Assembly: GCA_015680685.1 (NCBI GenBank)
Contig: MNCI01025271.1
Span: 1-64,000 of the forward strand
Length of the DNA stretch: 64,000 nucleotides
Source of the DNA: Gnetum montanum
Lineage: Eukaryota > Streptophyta > Gnetopsida > Gnetales > Gnetaceae
Reading direction: 5' to 3'
Shown here: one piece after another, positions 12,280-22,962 of the stretch
Position numbering within the stretch: the stretch's first letter is position 1
How the letters are laid out: every line of letters starts with the position of its first letter
Made by a program: the position numbers and the translations under genes
Notes under the pieces: model-generated
Told to the model about the DNA's origin: nothing
Databases searched by the model: none
The model's input: only the letters and a program-made list of their open reading frames with translations

Positions 12280-12740
12280 CATGTTGGTATCATCCTAGAA
12301 AGAACCACAAGTTTGATCCTTGGAAAATTAATGCTAAAAAGAAAGACTTGTGAATGCTTTTATTTTAAATGGAGCATTCTATTAAAGATTTAGGTTATGG
12401 GTTTTGCATACATGTAATTTATTGGTTAAGGCCTATACACAACACCCTATGTTTAACCCTCTCAAAGTTAAAGCTTAACTTGTCAAAGCTTTTAATTTAA
12501 CTAAAGCATTCTTTTAAACATTGGGCTCGATGGGTTTTACTGATATGTAAGTTGTTGGTTAAATTTTATAGTGTTGTACCTACATCCTCCTTCCAAAACT
12601 AACATTGAATGATTCCCTTCCAAAGCTACAACATTAAGTTTGTAGATTTTGACATGTAATTGTTTGTTGGTTAAGGTTTGTACACAATCTACAAGGAATC
12701 ACATGTTTGATCCCCCTTCAAAACAAAAGCATATTTTTTC
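12280..12740 (+). repeat. Decayed tandem repeat, about 3.5 units of 110-150 bp
   Basis: Successive units share ttggttaag / gtacacaa / catgtttgatcc(cc) / ggagcattctttta / gggttttgcatacatgtaattt. Units run roughly 12,280-12,427, 12,428-12,560, 12,561-12,675 and a partial unit to 12,740. The motif catgtttgatccccc resembles a decayed tRNA B box, so a SINE-like origin is possible but not shown. Confidence 0.5.
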
Positions 12741-13404
12741 TCATTGTTTTCCTAACTGGTCCTCTTTTTGCCTATAATTTTTTCTCTTTGATGTAAAATC
12801 TCTCAATAGAGATTGGGGAACAACATGGAGATATATAGCCTATTTCATCCAAACTTGTCTTCTTGGAGCTAGGATAGTCTGTAGTAGTAGGTCTATTGAA
12901 TGAAGTAGAAGACACTGTATGTTCCTTAAACTATAAATTATATGTCCACAATAGATAGAAAAGATCAAAGTAGAGAACTTAGCTATATTTTCATGGTTTC
13001 TTTTTAGGGCATGGATACAATTATTGCACAATGTTTGAACACTTTAGAGCCCTACAATTGGATACTCCTTAGAACTCTCTACATTGGAGGAGTGCTTGAG
13101 AGATTATTCACTGTAAATTCTTATTAGTGTAATTGCATCCTTTTGTTAGAGATCATAAATATCTTTGCTAAATAAATAAATAAATTAGATCAAGAATTAG
13201 TAGTGGATGTACAAAACACTACTACATGAGTCATAGTGAAGAATAGCCTTGTATGTTTTGATTACATCAATGGATGTAGATCCTCTAAGTAAGTAGAATG
13301 ATCACATTTTTCTTGGCCTTTTTTTTGCCCAATTTTAATCGATTTTGACTAATATTTCAAATGACAGATTAGTTTCCATGTAGATATCTTGACCATAAGA
13401 CCAT

Positions 13405-13559
13405 GGAGCAACAGACCTTAGATGCTTATGCAAATATGGTTTCTGTACTTTGCGTGGTGGATTTGATAGCTAATTCAGAGCTCTTGAGCTTTGTATAGAA
13501 TCTTGGTTTAGTGTTCTCTTTTAGGTCTCCTATTTATCAGATATTAACATTCACAACCG
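13405..13559 (+). other. Candidate exon relic of unknown gene
   Basis: A frame from ATG 13,405 (MEQQTLDAYANMVSVLCVV) runs about 50 codons with one TAG. It ends next to a strong donor-like ACCG|GTGAGT near 13,560. No domain is recognised. It could be an upstream exon of the NB-ARC relic, or chance. Confidence 0.2.
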
Positions 13560-13689
13560 GTGAGTGAGGAGTTGCATTTTAGCCCACATCAAGGATTTTT
13601 AAAGTTCTATTTTTGTTTTCTACATTTTTTTTTCGAAAATATGAATTAAGAAATTGAGAGGAAAGCATACTGTATTGGAAATTTCTTTG

Positions 13690-13765
13690 CTAGATATTGT
13701 TTCAAGGCCTTGGGATATAATAAGCTATTTGGTAATGTATTGTTTCAAGGCCTTAGAATATAATG
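13690..13765. repeat. Short tandem duplication
   Basis: The stretch tattgtttcaaggccttggg and its neighbour tattgtttcaaggccttaga, each followed by atataat, lie about 45 bp apart. It is a local duplication with no visible function. Confidence 0.6.
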
Positions 13766-14624
13766 TATATATAATGACTTGAAACCCATTGCAAGGTAAC
13801 AAAGATAAAGGCTAAATAACTAGTATTTCTACCTCTTTTGGTATGTTTAATAAAAATAAAAAATGTGGTAGTTATCTTTGCCAAAATTATTTAGTCTTCA
13901 GAAGTTTGAGTTGAAGTTTGCAATTGTGAAATCCTCATGCAATCTAGTACTATTGATCCTACTCTAATTTCTTAGTAATAATTTTTTAAACTAGAACTTC
14001 CTTTTCAACTTCCATGTCATCCTCCCTTTTATTTTTTTAAAGGCTTTATGCTTTACCATATTTAAAATGAGATTTAAGATACATTGTTTTCACAAATTCA
14101 TATATTATTTTGGTTCTATCATTATTCAGCATATTATGTGCTTCTCATATGGATCAATTTGCACTTGTGAAAATGCTAAAATTGTGTACCTCAAACAATA
14201 TACACTTCCATTTTATTTTATGATATTTTCACCAAATTTCAGCAATCTGTGTAAAAGAAACCATAATGTTTGATTTGCTCATGCTAATTATCTTTCAGTC
14301 ATCACAAATGTTAACTTGAAACATATTTCATATAGTTTATTTAAATACTGAAATTGCTAATACATCATCTAAATTAAAGATAGAACATGTATCAATGTGC
14401 TTCATACAATATGCAATAAACATTTCCAAAATGACAAAAAGGCTAGGGAGCAGGTGTGGCGATGGCAGCAGGTGGGAAGGCGGGGATAGAAGAATATCAT
14501 TTTATGTAGTGTATTGTGGTGTTATCCTTTTTATAATTGTTTTAAAGTTTTATATCAATCTCAATAAATGCAATTTTGATATTGTTATTGTATCTTTTAA
14601 ATTTTTCAAATAAATTTATTTTGA

Positions 14625-14643
14625 CATATATATATATATATAT
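14625..14643. repeat. TA microsatellite
   Basis: An uninterrupted alternating a/t run of about 19 bases. Confidence 0.85.
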
Positions 14644-14834
14644 TACACAATCAAAGTAATCAAGGAGATTATCTTTATCTAAACTTCTTGTTTTATAGAT
14701 ATTAGTAAAATTTTGTTTTTGCTATCAAATAATCTCCATAAAAATTTGCATGGTTTAACATATCATTGGGAAAAGCATGGCTTAATTATTTGTCTGTAGT
14801 GGGTCTTGAGAGCAAGATAGAGGTTGTATAAATA

Positions 14835-16208
14835 ATGTTGAGAATGGACAACATAGACGATAAAGCCATTGCAGGGATTTTATGGGAACATGATGGCATT
14901 GGTAAAAACACTCTTGTTGCTGCCTTGATTAAGTCCTACAAGAAAACAACAATGAAGAACTTTAAATTTGCAAAGATCTCATTTGACAATACAAAGAGTG
15001 ACAAACAAACTCACATCAAAGAACTGCAACAAAGCATCAGTATGTAGGTCAACAAAAAAGGAGATTCACATATTGATCTGAGCAGCACCGATGATGGTAG
15101 ATAGGCTCAAAAACTTATTTTTAAGGCATCCCTGTGTGCTGCTTATCCACCATCTCAAGCATAGAGATGACCTGAAGCAGGTCTTACCACATTACAAAGG
15201 CTTAGATGGTGACTCACCTAGAATGCTGAGTGATAATCACTTGCAAAAATAATGATGATTTGAGAAATGAATGTTCTTCTGCATCTTGGAAATGTATGGA
15301 TTACCATGTTTCATGTCTTTTCCATGAATAATCAAAGACTCTGTTGCAAGTTACAATCATGGGCAGGGATAGGGACATGAAAACTAGATTTTCTAGGGTG
15401 TTCCCTTTCTTTTGACCATGGTTGGAAGATATCTAAGGGATCAAAGAGAGGAGAATAAGTATGATTCTATCCTGGAAAAGTTAAGGGAAGAAGAGAAGGA
15501 TCTTGCTACCAGCAAAATTGTGAATTTGCTTCTTTTTTTCCTGTAATAGTATGGAAGATTGCCTTCAGCATGCATTTCTAGATGTCTTTAGATATTTTGA
15601 TAATTGGGAATTTGAAGAAGGAATTTTGACAATTGGAAGAGAAGAAATTAAAGGTTTGATAAATCTGGGCATGGTGTAGTTGGATTATGATGGCAGGGTG
15701 GTCATTCATCATGTGCTCAAGACTATTGTCCCAAAGGAATCTAGAAAAGGAACAATCAGCAATGCAAATTAATGGTGTGAAGCCATGTTCAATAAAGAGG
15801 TAAAATCAATGAATTACTACTTTAAAAATCAAGGAATTCTTACCTTTTATTCTTGCTTTTTTCATTCATTCATTCTTGATCTTCTTGGTTTACCTAGTTT
15901 CTAACCATGGGGAAAATTTTATGAATAGGCTCATTAGATCATCTTCTTTGTATCCAAGTAGCTTATCCCCAATTATGGAATTTATGTATTTTCTTTACAT
16001 CCATCATTGATATAAGCATTGGTATCTTTTCCTCATTGACATATTTATTGTTAATGCCTTTTTTATATCTGAAAAAAATTTCCTATTAATTGCATTTCAA
16101 ATATCAATAATAGTGTTTATAATTCTCATCATTGTTTTTTCTTACTAGCTTCACTTTTGTAGGAGCTCAAAAACATCACAAGAACATTGCTTGATAAGCA
16201 ATGGATAG
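14835..16208 (+). pseudogene. NB-ARC (NLR-type) resistance gene relic with one intron
   Basis: The product would be an intracellular immune receptor. At 14,880-14,925 a decayed P-loop reads DGIGKNTLVAAL, where GxGGxGKTTL is usual. At 15,418-15,530 MVGRYLRDQREE...ILEKLREEEKDLATSKIVN matches the region after the GLPLA motif. At 15,583-15,755 NWEFEEGILTIGREEIKGL and GRVVIHHVLKTIV match the ARC2/winged-helix end (IHDVL-type box). These pieces lie in different frames, with stops between them, so the gene is dead. A likely intron spans 15,800-16,162 (GAG|GTAAAA ... TTGTAG|GAG). The downstream exon stays in the frame of the upstream one for 15 codons before element B1 interrupts it at 16,209. No N-terminal TIR, CC or RPW8 domain is seen. 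Confidence 0.7.
15800..16162 (+). other. Intron of the NB-ARC relic
   Basis: The donor is AATAAAGAG|GTAAAATC and the acceptor CACTTTTGTAG|GAGCTC, with a pyrimidine- and T-rich interior. The join keeps phase 0 (..FNKE / ELKNITRTLL..). It is predicted from sequence only. Confidence 0.5.
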
Positions 16209-18031
16209 TGTTGATGTGTAAATTTTGAACACAACAACCAAAAAACTCATTTAAAGAGACTATTCCCTAGGCACCTCTCATATGGGTACAAAAACCTAGG
16301 AATAGCCTTAGCTAGAAGGCCAATGTGGCATTTCATAAAATGTTCAAGATGCTAGTAAATTAAATGATTTTAGCAGGTAACTAAAAATAATAGTCCAAAT
16401 CAACTTTGAGAGAGAAATAACTATTTTCTTTAAGATGTTAACAGGGATACTCATGCATTACTAAAATGTGGAAGGAAAAGCATAAAATAGTTGACAACTT
16501 TAAAGATTAATCATAGTTCTTAACATAGGCTCTATGTTTAATTGACACAACAAAGACCATAGTTCAAATGTATAAATTAAAAGTAATAGGGAGAAACAAA
16601 GAGTTAGCTCAAAAATGAGCACAAATAGAACAACTTCTAGTGCAACCTAATCTACCTGTGCCTGCAAGAAGCGCAACTCCTCTGACAAGATTGGAACCTC
16701 TAGCTATTGAATCATCCCATTACAGTGTCCCAAACTACCTCTAGGAGAGTCATCGAATAGGAAAAAAAGGTAAGAGACAATCGTTTTCCCCACCATGTCT
16801 TTAGCCTTCCAAATTACCCACCATCATAGCTTGCTTTCTTTTTTCCTTTGTGTCTGTCTAGTTGGGAAATTTATAAGGACTAGTCTAGCACATAAGGAGC
16901 TAGACTAATGTGCATGAGGAGCCATCATCCATGCATAATGGTCATGGCAATTAATACCCACTTGCTATGAATAATAGCATAGGAAAGAGTAGTGTTGGAA
17001 TTGAGGGCCATTAGCTAGACACATGCAGCTACACAGTCGGTGGATACAAAATGGTAGGAAACCATGTTCAACCATTGCAAAAATGATAGGAAATGCATCG
17101 GGGTTAGGCTACATGGGTTAATTAATAATGGCTACAACCACCACAATGCATAGAAAATGGCAGCCACCACCAATCATGTGCAAGTAATGGCAATGACCAC
17201 CAACCATGCACAGTCAAAGACAACATCTATCAATCATGTGTAGGTAACAGCAACTCCCCTTACTACCCATGCCCAGCAATGGTAATTACCTCAATGTGGG
17301 AACACATAATGATTGCATGAACCTGCTAAAAGAACCAATAATACATGACAAGAACAAGTGAAAATCCTACCATTGTGGCTGTTAGTGAGAGTTTAATAAT
17401 TCAAAAACTGAGACCACTGGTGAGATCAACATGAATCTTAATTTCCAATGATTGTTGCACTGGACAATGGTGTCCAAGGCTGCTAAAGCATAAATCTTAG
17501 TTAAAATAGAGGCCTAGATGTGTGTAACTAACCTATTGACTAAAATCAGTTGAAGATTTGGAAATGGCAATTAAAGAGTTTCTAATAGTAACGTTCACTA
17601 TCACCATACCTGTGCGCCTTTCATGGCGATTGTTGGAAGATTTATGGTAGGTGAATTGTTGTTTTTGTTTGGTCAAATGTTGAAAATTTCATGCACTTCT
17701 AACTACCAATTCATCTACAATTTCTCCTTGCAAATATAACAGAAAGAAGAAATATAATGATGTGAGTGGATTACCAAATAAAACAGAATACTATCATCTT
17801 TAATCCTAAGCAACATTGGATCCTATGTAATGTGAAAGTAGACATTATGTTACTGTTGGAATAAAGGATAGAGATGGAACCTTTTGTTTCAAGCCCTATC
17901 CTTAGTGGTTACTTGCCCTATAAGGTTATGTGACATATGTAGACTCTCCTATGTGGATAAGGTTATGTTAGTGGTTGCATGGGATTTAATATTCATGCCT
18001 CCATGCCTAGCATGGGATGTTGGCATCAACA
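16209..18031 (-). repeat. 3' LTR of B1 (1,823 bp)
   Basis: On the plus strand it opens tgttgatgtgtaaattttg and ends gatgttggcatcaaca. The first 130 bp and last 110 bp match the LTR at 22,963-24,414, and the first part also matches 44,442 onward. The middle (about 16,900-17,330) is rich in caccaaccatg-like CAY repeats and does not align simply with the partner LTR, which is 371 bp shorter. Confidence 0.8.
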
Positions 18032-18054
18032 CTTAGCCCCAAAAATAGAAATCA
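18032..18054 (-). other. Polypurine tract region of B1
   Basis: On the element strand the sequence just before the 3' LTR is ctatttttggggctaag, a G/A-rich tract in the place expected for the plus-strand primer. Confidence 0.5.
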
Positions 18055-18322
18055 CATGCAAGTGCAAGGAATAGCAAAACCATAGAAATTTCAAAAGAAG
18101 ATGTAAAAGATAGAGGATCGAAAAAATCATAAAACACTAACAAATTGAAATTTGAAAGTAAATTATATTGATGTAAACATTATTAAAATAACCATATAAT
18201 CAAGAGAGAACTAGACGTGGGCCACCCATGCCACACCATCTTATTTAATCAAGATCAAAACACATATCTCTATAAATCATAACTTTAACTATTATAAATC
18301 ATAACTTTAAATACAATCATAC

Positions 18323-18343
18323 ATATATATATATATATATATA
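18323..18343. repeat. TA microsatellite
   Basis: An alternating at run of about 21 bases in the 3' untranslated part of B1. Confidence 0.85.
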
Positions 18344-18854
18344 ATTAAATTAATAATTAAGGTCTCATTTCCAATCTTCTCACAAGGTAAAAGTAAAAAG
18401 TATGTGGACTACTTTGAGCACAAAACTTAGACTAAATTTAATTAAGAGGATAAGCTTATCTTAGATCATAGCTAGCCACAACTTTTTTTTTTCTTTTTTT
18501 TTAAGGGGAATGGGTGAAAATGGATTATTTGCTTTTCCCTTTTTTTTTTGAATTTTGGGAAAATAGGTTCAAAAGGAGAGTGGAGGCTAGGGTGAGGAAT
18601 GCTGCCAAACCCCATCATACTCAAGAACTTCTTACACTACCAATGAACATGGTCCTCATTCTTTTTCTTTAATTTCTCTTTTTTTTTTCTTTTAAGGAAA
18701 CTTTGCTCATGGTGTATTTCATTTTTAAGGTAAGAATTCCAACACAAGTTTGGTTGATTAGCTACACTACCAAAGAACATGGTCCTCAAAAAACTTTGAT
18801 TATGATGCAATTCAACCCTTGTGTATGTGCCTTTTAATTACAATCTAGATGGCA

Positions 18855-19091
18855 TCACAGTAGGTCTTCTGGGTGGCTAAGGATTCTCAAGCAGAGATGA
18901 ACACTCTTCACCTTGTTGCTCACAGGATAGCCATGGATCATCACACTTGAGGGATGGGGCTTAAGAGAGGGAAAATGAAATTTTTCAAGGTCACCTAGTG
19001 ATTGCTGGTAATCATTCTCCAACCTCACATATCCTACACTCACTTGATCATGATGATTACATGATAAGTTAGCATAAATCTCATCCTCCAT
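18855..19091 (-). CDS. Small pol-distal ORF of family B (78 codons), unknown function
   Basis: The open frame from ATG 19,091 (MEDEIYANLSCNHHDQVSV) lies between the integrase remnant and the 3' LTR. The second B copy has the same start and about 45 alignable residues from 46,066 (MEDRIDANLPC, HVSVGYVTLEN), though broken by TAG stops. Conservation of the start and reading frame in two diverged copies argues against chance. It has no recognisable domain and no signal peptide. It could be the tail of a lost larger ORF. Confidence 0.4.
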   Translation of the reverse strand: MEDEIYANLSCNHHDQVSVGYVRLENDYQQSLGDLEKFHFPSLKPHPSSVMIHGYPVSNKVKSVHLCLRILSHPEDLL

Positions 19092-19499
19092 AATCTAACA
19101 TAACCAATAAAACTAAAACCTTGAAATAGACTAGGAAGAACCATAGCATTATTGAAATATATCATATTTTATATAATAGTAATATGATATATCATATAAA
19201 GCATTATACTTGCATTATTTTCAACTGTTGTTCTAATGACCCAATGCCTAGAAATACAAATGATCATAATGAAAATCAAAATCATGTTGAAAAGAATAAA
19301 TATATCAAACCAAAAACCAAAATGATAAGAAATGATGGTAGACTTAACATGCATGAGAAAATGATGGAAATAGAAAGAAAATAGGCAAATGCAGCAATAT
19401 ACAAATGAAATGCATAATGAAGGGGAAGAAAACATGCAACTAAGGATCTACGAGGTGTTCACATGGGACACCTGAGTAGAAATGCTTTAAAATTTCTAT

Positions 19500-19775
19500 G
19501 AAACTTATATTCTTTCAAATCAAAAATTTTGTAAATATTGGGGCCAATGACATTTGTACCTTGGTATGGGCCTAACCACATTGAAGAAAACCTAATTTGA
19601 GGATCTATTTAACTAGATGCTATATCTCTCTTAAGGACTAGATCTCCTATTTTATAGACTTAACTAGATATCTCTTGTTAAATCATCCTTTCACAATTTT
19701 TGGATGATCAAGATTATGAAAACTGGTACATAATCACATCTCACTTGTTTGTTCTCTAATGGGGACTAAATTTGA
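19500..19775 (-). pseudogene. pol: Fused pol remnant of B1: RT start joined to integrase C-terminus
   Basis: Reading minus from 19,775: LVPIRE and a decayed LCTSFHNLDHPKI (equivalent to the LCxDFRxLN box of RT), then directly an integrase tail with KIGDLVLKRD and MWLGPYQ (the GPY/F module). RT boxes with the catalytic Asp pair, RNase H and the integrase zinc-binding and DDE regions are missing. The same join occurs in B2 at 46,470-46,745. The deletion therefore predates both insertions. Confidence 0.7.
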
Positions 19776-20460
19776 AAAATATGAAATCCTTTGATATAGC
19801 TTCTTTATTAATTTGAGAAATTCTAAAACATTAATCACTAAATTTACCCTTAGAAAATAAAAATTCATGGATATGATCATCATCATCAAAACTTGAAAAG
19901 AAAAATATTATCTAGAATAGAATAGGAGTTAACCTTTTCGATAATTCTTTTAGAATTCCTAGCATTTTTTCTAAAAGAGGTATCTAAATTAGTAGCCATT
20001 ATCAAGAACATAATTTTCTTATCTAGGAATATGTTCAATGGATATGTCATCAAAATCTTGCACATCTTGTAATGTTTTAGTGAGTAGAATCTCATTTATA
20101 TCTTTATCCTCTCCTAATGGTGGTGAGTCATCCAAAAGACATGTTTTTCCATCATGTTGATAATAAGGAAAGGCATATTCATAAATTTCTTTACATTCAC
20201 TAGAAGCAAAAAGATTTATTTTTGAAATTTCACTCTCATGGTCATTTATAACATGTTTGCCAAGACAAACTTCAATAACTCCAATATAAAGATTAGTATT
20301 TTGATTTTTCAAAGATTGATTTTGTTGATCAAAAGTTGTTACCACTTGTTTATAGAAAGGCTCTCTTGGTATGACCATGTATTCAAATTTTCCTTTAATA
20401 GGAATTAATAATTCTGAGAAATCTAACTTGAAGAAGCCTCCAAACTTGGCTCCAAAAGTT
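19776..20460 (-). pseudogene. Pre-RT segment of B1 pol
   Basis: The frame 20,378-20,019 (VIPREPFYKQVVTTFDQQNQ) lies between protease and RT. It matches B2 at 47,256-46,714 closely at its N-terminus (VIPREPFYKQVVTTFNQQNQ). It is acidic and low in recognisable structure. It is probably the linker that precedes RT in this family. B1 has lost the part homologous to KIETWMKEEVDEFLKSK of B2 through frameshifts. Confidence 0.6.
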
Positions 20461-22349
20461 CAAGATAGAAGCATACCATAAGTGGGTGACATATCAACTA
20501 CTAAAATATCTATATAACATGTAAAAGTAGGGTATTGTTTAAGTTGTACCTTTACTCCCTTTAATGATCATACCACAAGTACATTAGATCCATCAAGTTG
20601 TATCACACTTCTTGCTTGTGGTAGCATCTGTGCTTCTAATGTTTTACATACCTCAAGTGACATGATGCCAACAGTTGCTCTAGAATCTATTCAATAATTA
20701 TAAACATTCTTTCCTAAAATAATCAAAGTTATTAGGAAATGAGGTTGATCTTTCTTGCTTGACATGGAATTGTTTGCGTTTTGTATTGATAATGCATTAG
20801 GACTTTCTGCAAAGTGAACTTGCCTTTTGATGGTTGGGGACTTTTCTTTGTTGGTTTTGGGTGTATGAACTATATTTTGAAGCACATCTTTCATATCATT
20901 AAAATGCAAAAGTTCATACATCAAGATGTTGGCTTTAACTCTTTTCAAATCCTCAACTAGATCATAAGTCATATGTTTGTCTTTGGCTTTTTGTTGAGAT
21001 GGAGTTCTTTTAAGTATAGAAGGGTGGTTTGGTCATTGTGGGGCATTTTCTTAGGATGATCCAGTTTAATTATTTGTGTTGTTTTAGTTAGGAGCTCCTG
21101 TGTTTGGGGGAGTATAAGGATCATTCCTAGTTTGTTGTTATATGGTATTAATAATGTCACTAAGCCTATGGTAGCGAGTGTTATGTGGGTTGGGATCACT
21201 TATCATGACTTGTTCAAATGAAGGAACTTTTTCATTTTCTGTTTCATGCAGTATGTTCAAGACCATAATTGGAGTTTTTTCATTTTGTTGAATTTAGGCA
21301 TTGTCACCATATAATGCTAAAAATTAATAAGTTTTCTTAGAATGTTACCTACTATTATGAAGACAACAATAATCATCATTAATTGATGTATTTGGTTTTT
21401 AGATTGTATAGGAATCTTATTGTTGTTTTCCTTTAATTCAACTACTCATTAGAAAGTTTTTGAAGCAAAGTTAATATCTGGGTCATCTAATTTTGATTTT
21501 AAGCTATAGGTCCAACAGTATGGGATATCCTATTTAGGTTTATGATGGATTGAATTAAGGCTTTTGATTGGTCATCATTCAAATCAGCATTAGGTGGTAG
21601 AAATGAAGAAGATGTTGAACCTTGAGAATGATTATTTAAGGGTTGAGTTAGCTAAAGGGGGGAAGGAGTTTGGAACATAGTATTGGTCATTGGAAAAGTT
21701 GGTAGAGCTAGAGGACCAGATTACATAGGGTTACTAACATTTATCATCCAAAATTGAGTTTGAATACTATTCATTAAGGTAATTTGTTAAAACTCAATAG
21801 CTTTAGCCATTGCTCCTTGAATTTTTGTTATGTTAGGATTGGACTTAATGCCATAGGTGAAGAATGGGTCAATGGTAGAGAGGTAGAAATTGAGGAGACC
21901 ATCATGTTGTAGATGCATCTCATTTAGCACATAGGCAAGTTGATGGAGGAATCTTAAACTATAGTTACAAACATTTTCCCTAGGTATTTTCCTTAAGCTT
22001 GTGGAATTACTTAACACTATGGTAGGGCTAGTGAACTTATCAAACTAAAGTAGGAACTTATTTTTAAATTCCTTCCATGACTTGATAGAGGCATTTGGGA
22101 GTATCAAAAACCATGGGTAGATTTTCTTCTAAAATTTGTGTCAAATATCCTACATGATATGTCATTTTTGACAATATGATGAATGCCTAATAAGGTTTCA
22201 AAACATTGTATATGTTGGTGAGCTTCACGAGTAGGGGTTGTGGGATTGAAAAACAAATTTATGTTTTGGAGTGATTTCAGAATGTCATGATAGTTGTTGA
22301 AGTCAAAGGGGTTGCTCACCATGGAAGCTGGAGGTTGATTGGCTTCCAT
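20461..22349 (-). pseudogene. gag: gag and protease of B1 (decayed)
   Basis: The start is ATG 22,349 (MEANQPPASMVSNPFDFNNY), matched by the ATG at 62,533 in B2. The gag core spans 22,349-21,787 (with LRFLHQLAYVLNEM and FYLSTIDPFFTYGIK). A Pro/Ser-rich linker lies near 21,720-21,540. A degraded CCHC zinc knuckle lies near 21,390-21,330. The protease is at about 20,700-20,440: DSRATVGIM, where the usual active site is DSGA followed by a hydrophobic stretch, then LEVCKTLEAQ and VIQLDGSNV. The frame is interrupted repeatedly. These are gypsy-type gag and protease; the exact lineage is not assigned. Confidence 0.7.
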
Positions 22350-22942
22350 CTTAGTTTAAGTTCTTCTAGGAATAGAACTCAAAAATTGTAAAGTTCATTA
22401 TTTTCTTAACGTAAAGCGATGGATAACTGGTCGGTTAGGGGTAGAGGTAAATGATTCTTGTTGGGAGGGTTCGCTCATAAAAAAAAAATTATAGAATATA
22501 AATGCTAAAATATAACTATAAAATTAAGTAAAAAGAAAAAATATTAAAATAATTTTTTGATAGATAACTAAAATTTACTATATAAAATTTTTTTTAAAAA
22601 AATAAATGCAGGAAATTATTAAATTTTAAAGGAAAAAAAGTGAAATGAAAAATTTCATAAAAGTAAATTTAAAACTAAATAATTACTGAAAACCACCTTA
22701 CCAAAGTCAAGACAAAGCTAGGGACTACCAAAATCAGAATTGGAAAAAGAAGGTCTAGGGTTTTGGTAATGAAAATGATAATTTTTAGGAAACAGGACAC
22801 ATCAATTTTTCAAAAAAAGAAAAAAACAAAGGAATAGGAACCAATAGCTTTGAAATAGGAACCAAAGAAGATCAGGAATAGGAAAAACAATAAGAAAAAT
22901 TGATATTTTAGAAAATGGAAAACAAGTGCTGAAAACTAGCCT
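22350..22942 (-). other. AT-rich leader of B1 between primer site and gag
   Basis: About 590 bases with runs of a/t (for example 22,480-22,690) and no ORF. It aligns with 62,534-62,999 in B2. It would be the 5' untranslated leader of the element RNA. Confidence 0.6.
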
Positions 22943-22962
22943 TCCTTATAGCACCAAAAAGG
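22943..22962 (-). other. Probable primer binding site of B1
   Basis: Directly inside the 5' LTR the minus strand reads cctttttggtgctataagg. TGGTGCT equals the tRNA-Asp-type TGGCGCC start with two C-to-T changes, but the rest fits poorly. Location is firm; tRNA identity is uncertain. Confidence 0.4.

Larger units (their letters stand above)
11769..14834. other. Intergenic stretch, mostly unexplained
   Basis: About 3 kb of AT-rich single-copy-looking sequence between A1 and the NB-ARC relic. It contains a decayed ORF (11,835-12,131), a decayed tandem repeat (12,280-12,740), a candidate exon (13,405-13,559), a small duplication (13,690-13,765) and a TA microsatellite (14,625-14,643). I see no other supported gene. 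ORFs such as 12,840-13,031 (minus), 14,067-14,273 and 14,395-14,613 have no recognisable domain and are probably chance. Confidence 0.5.
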
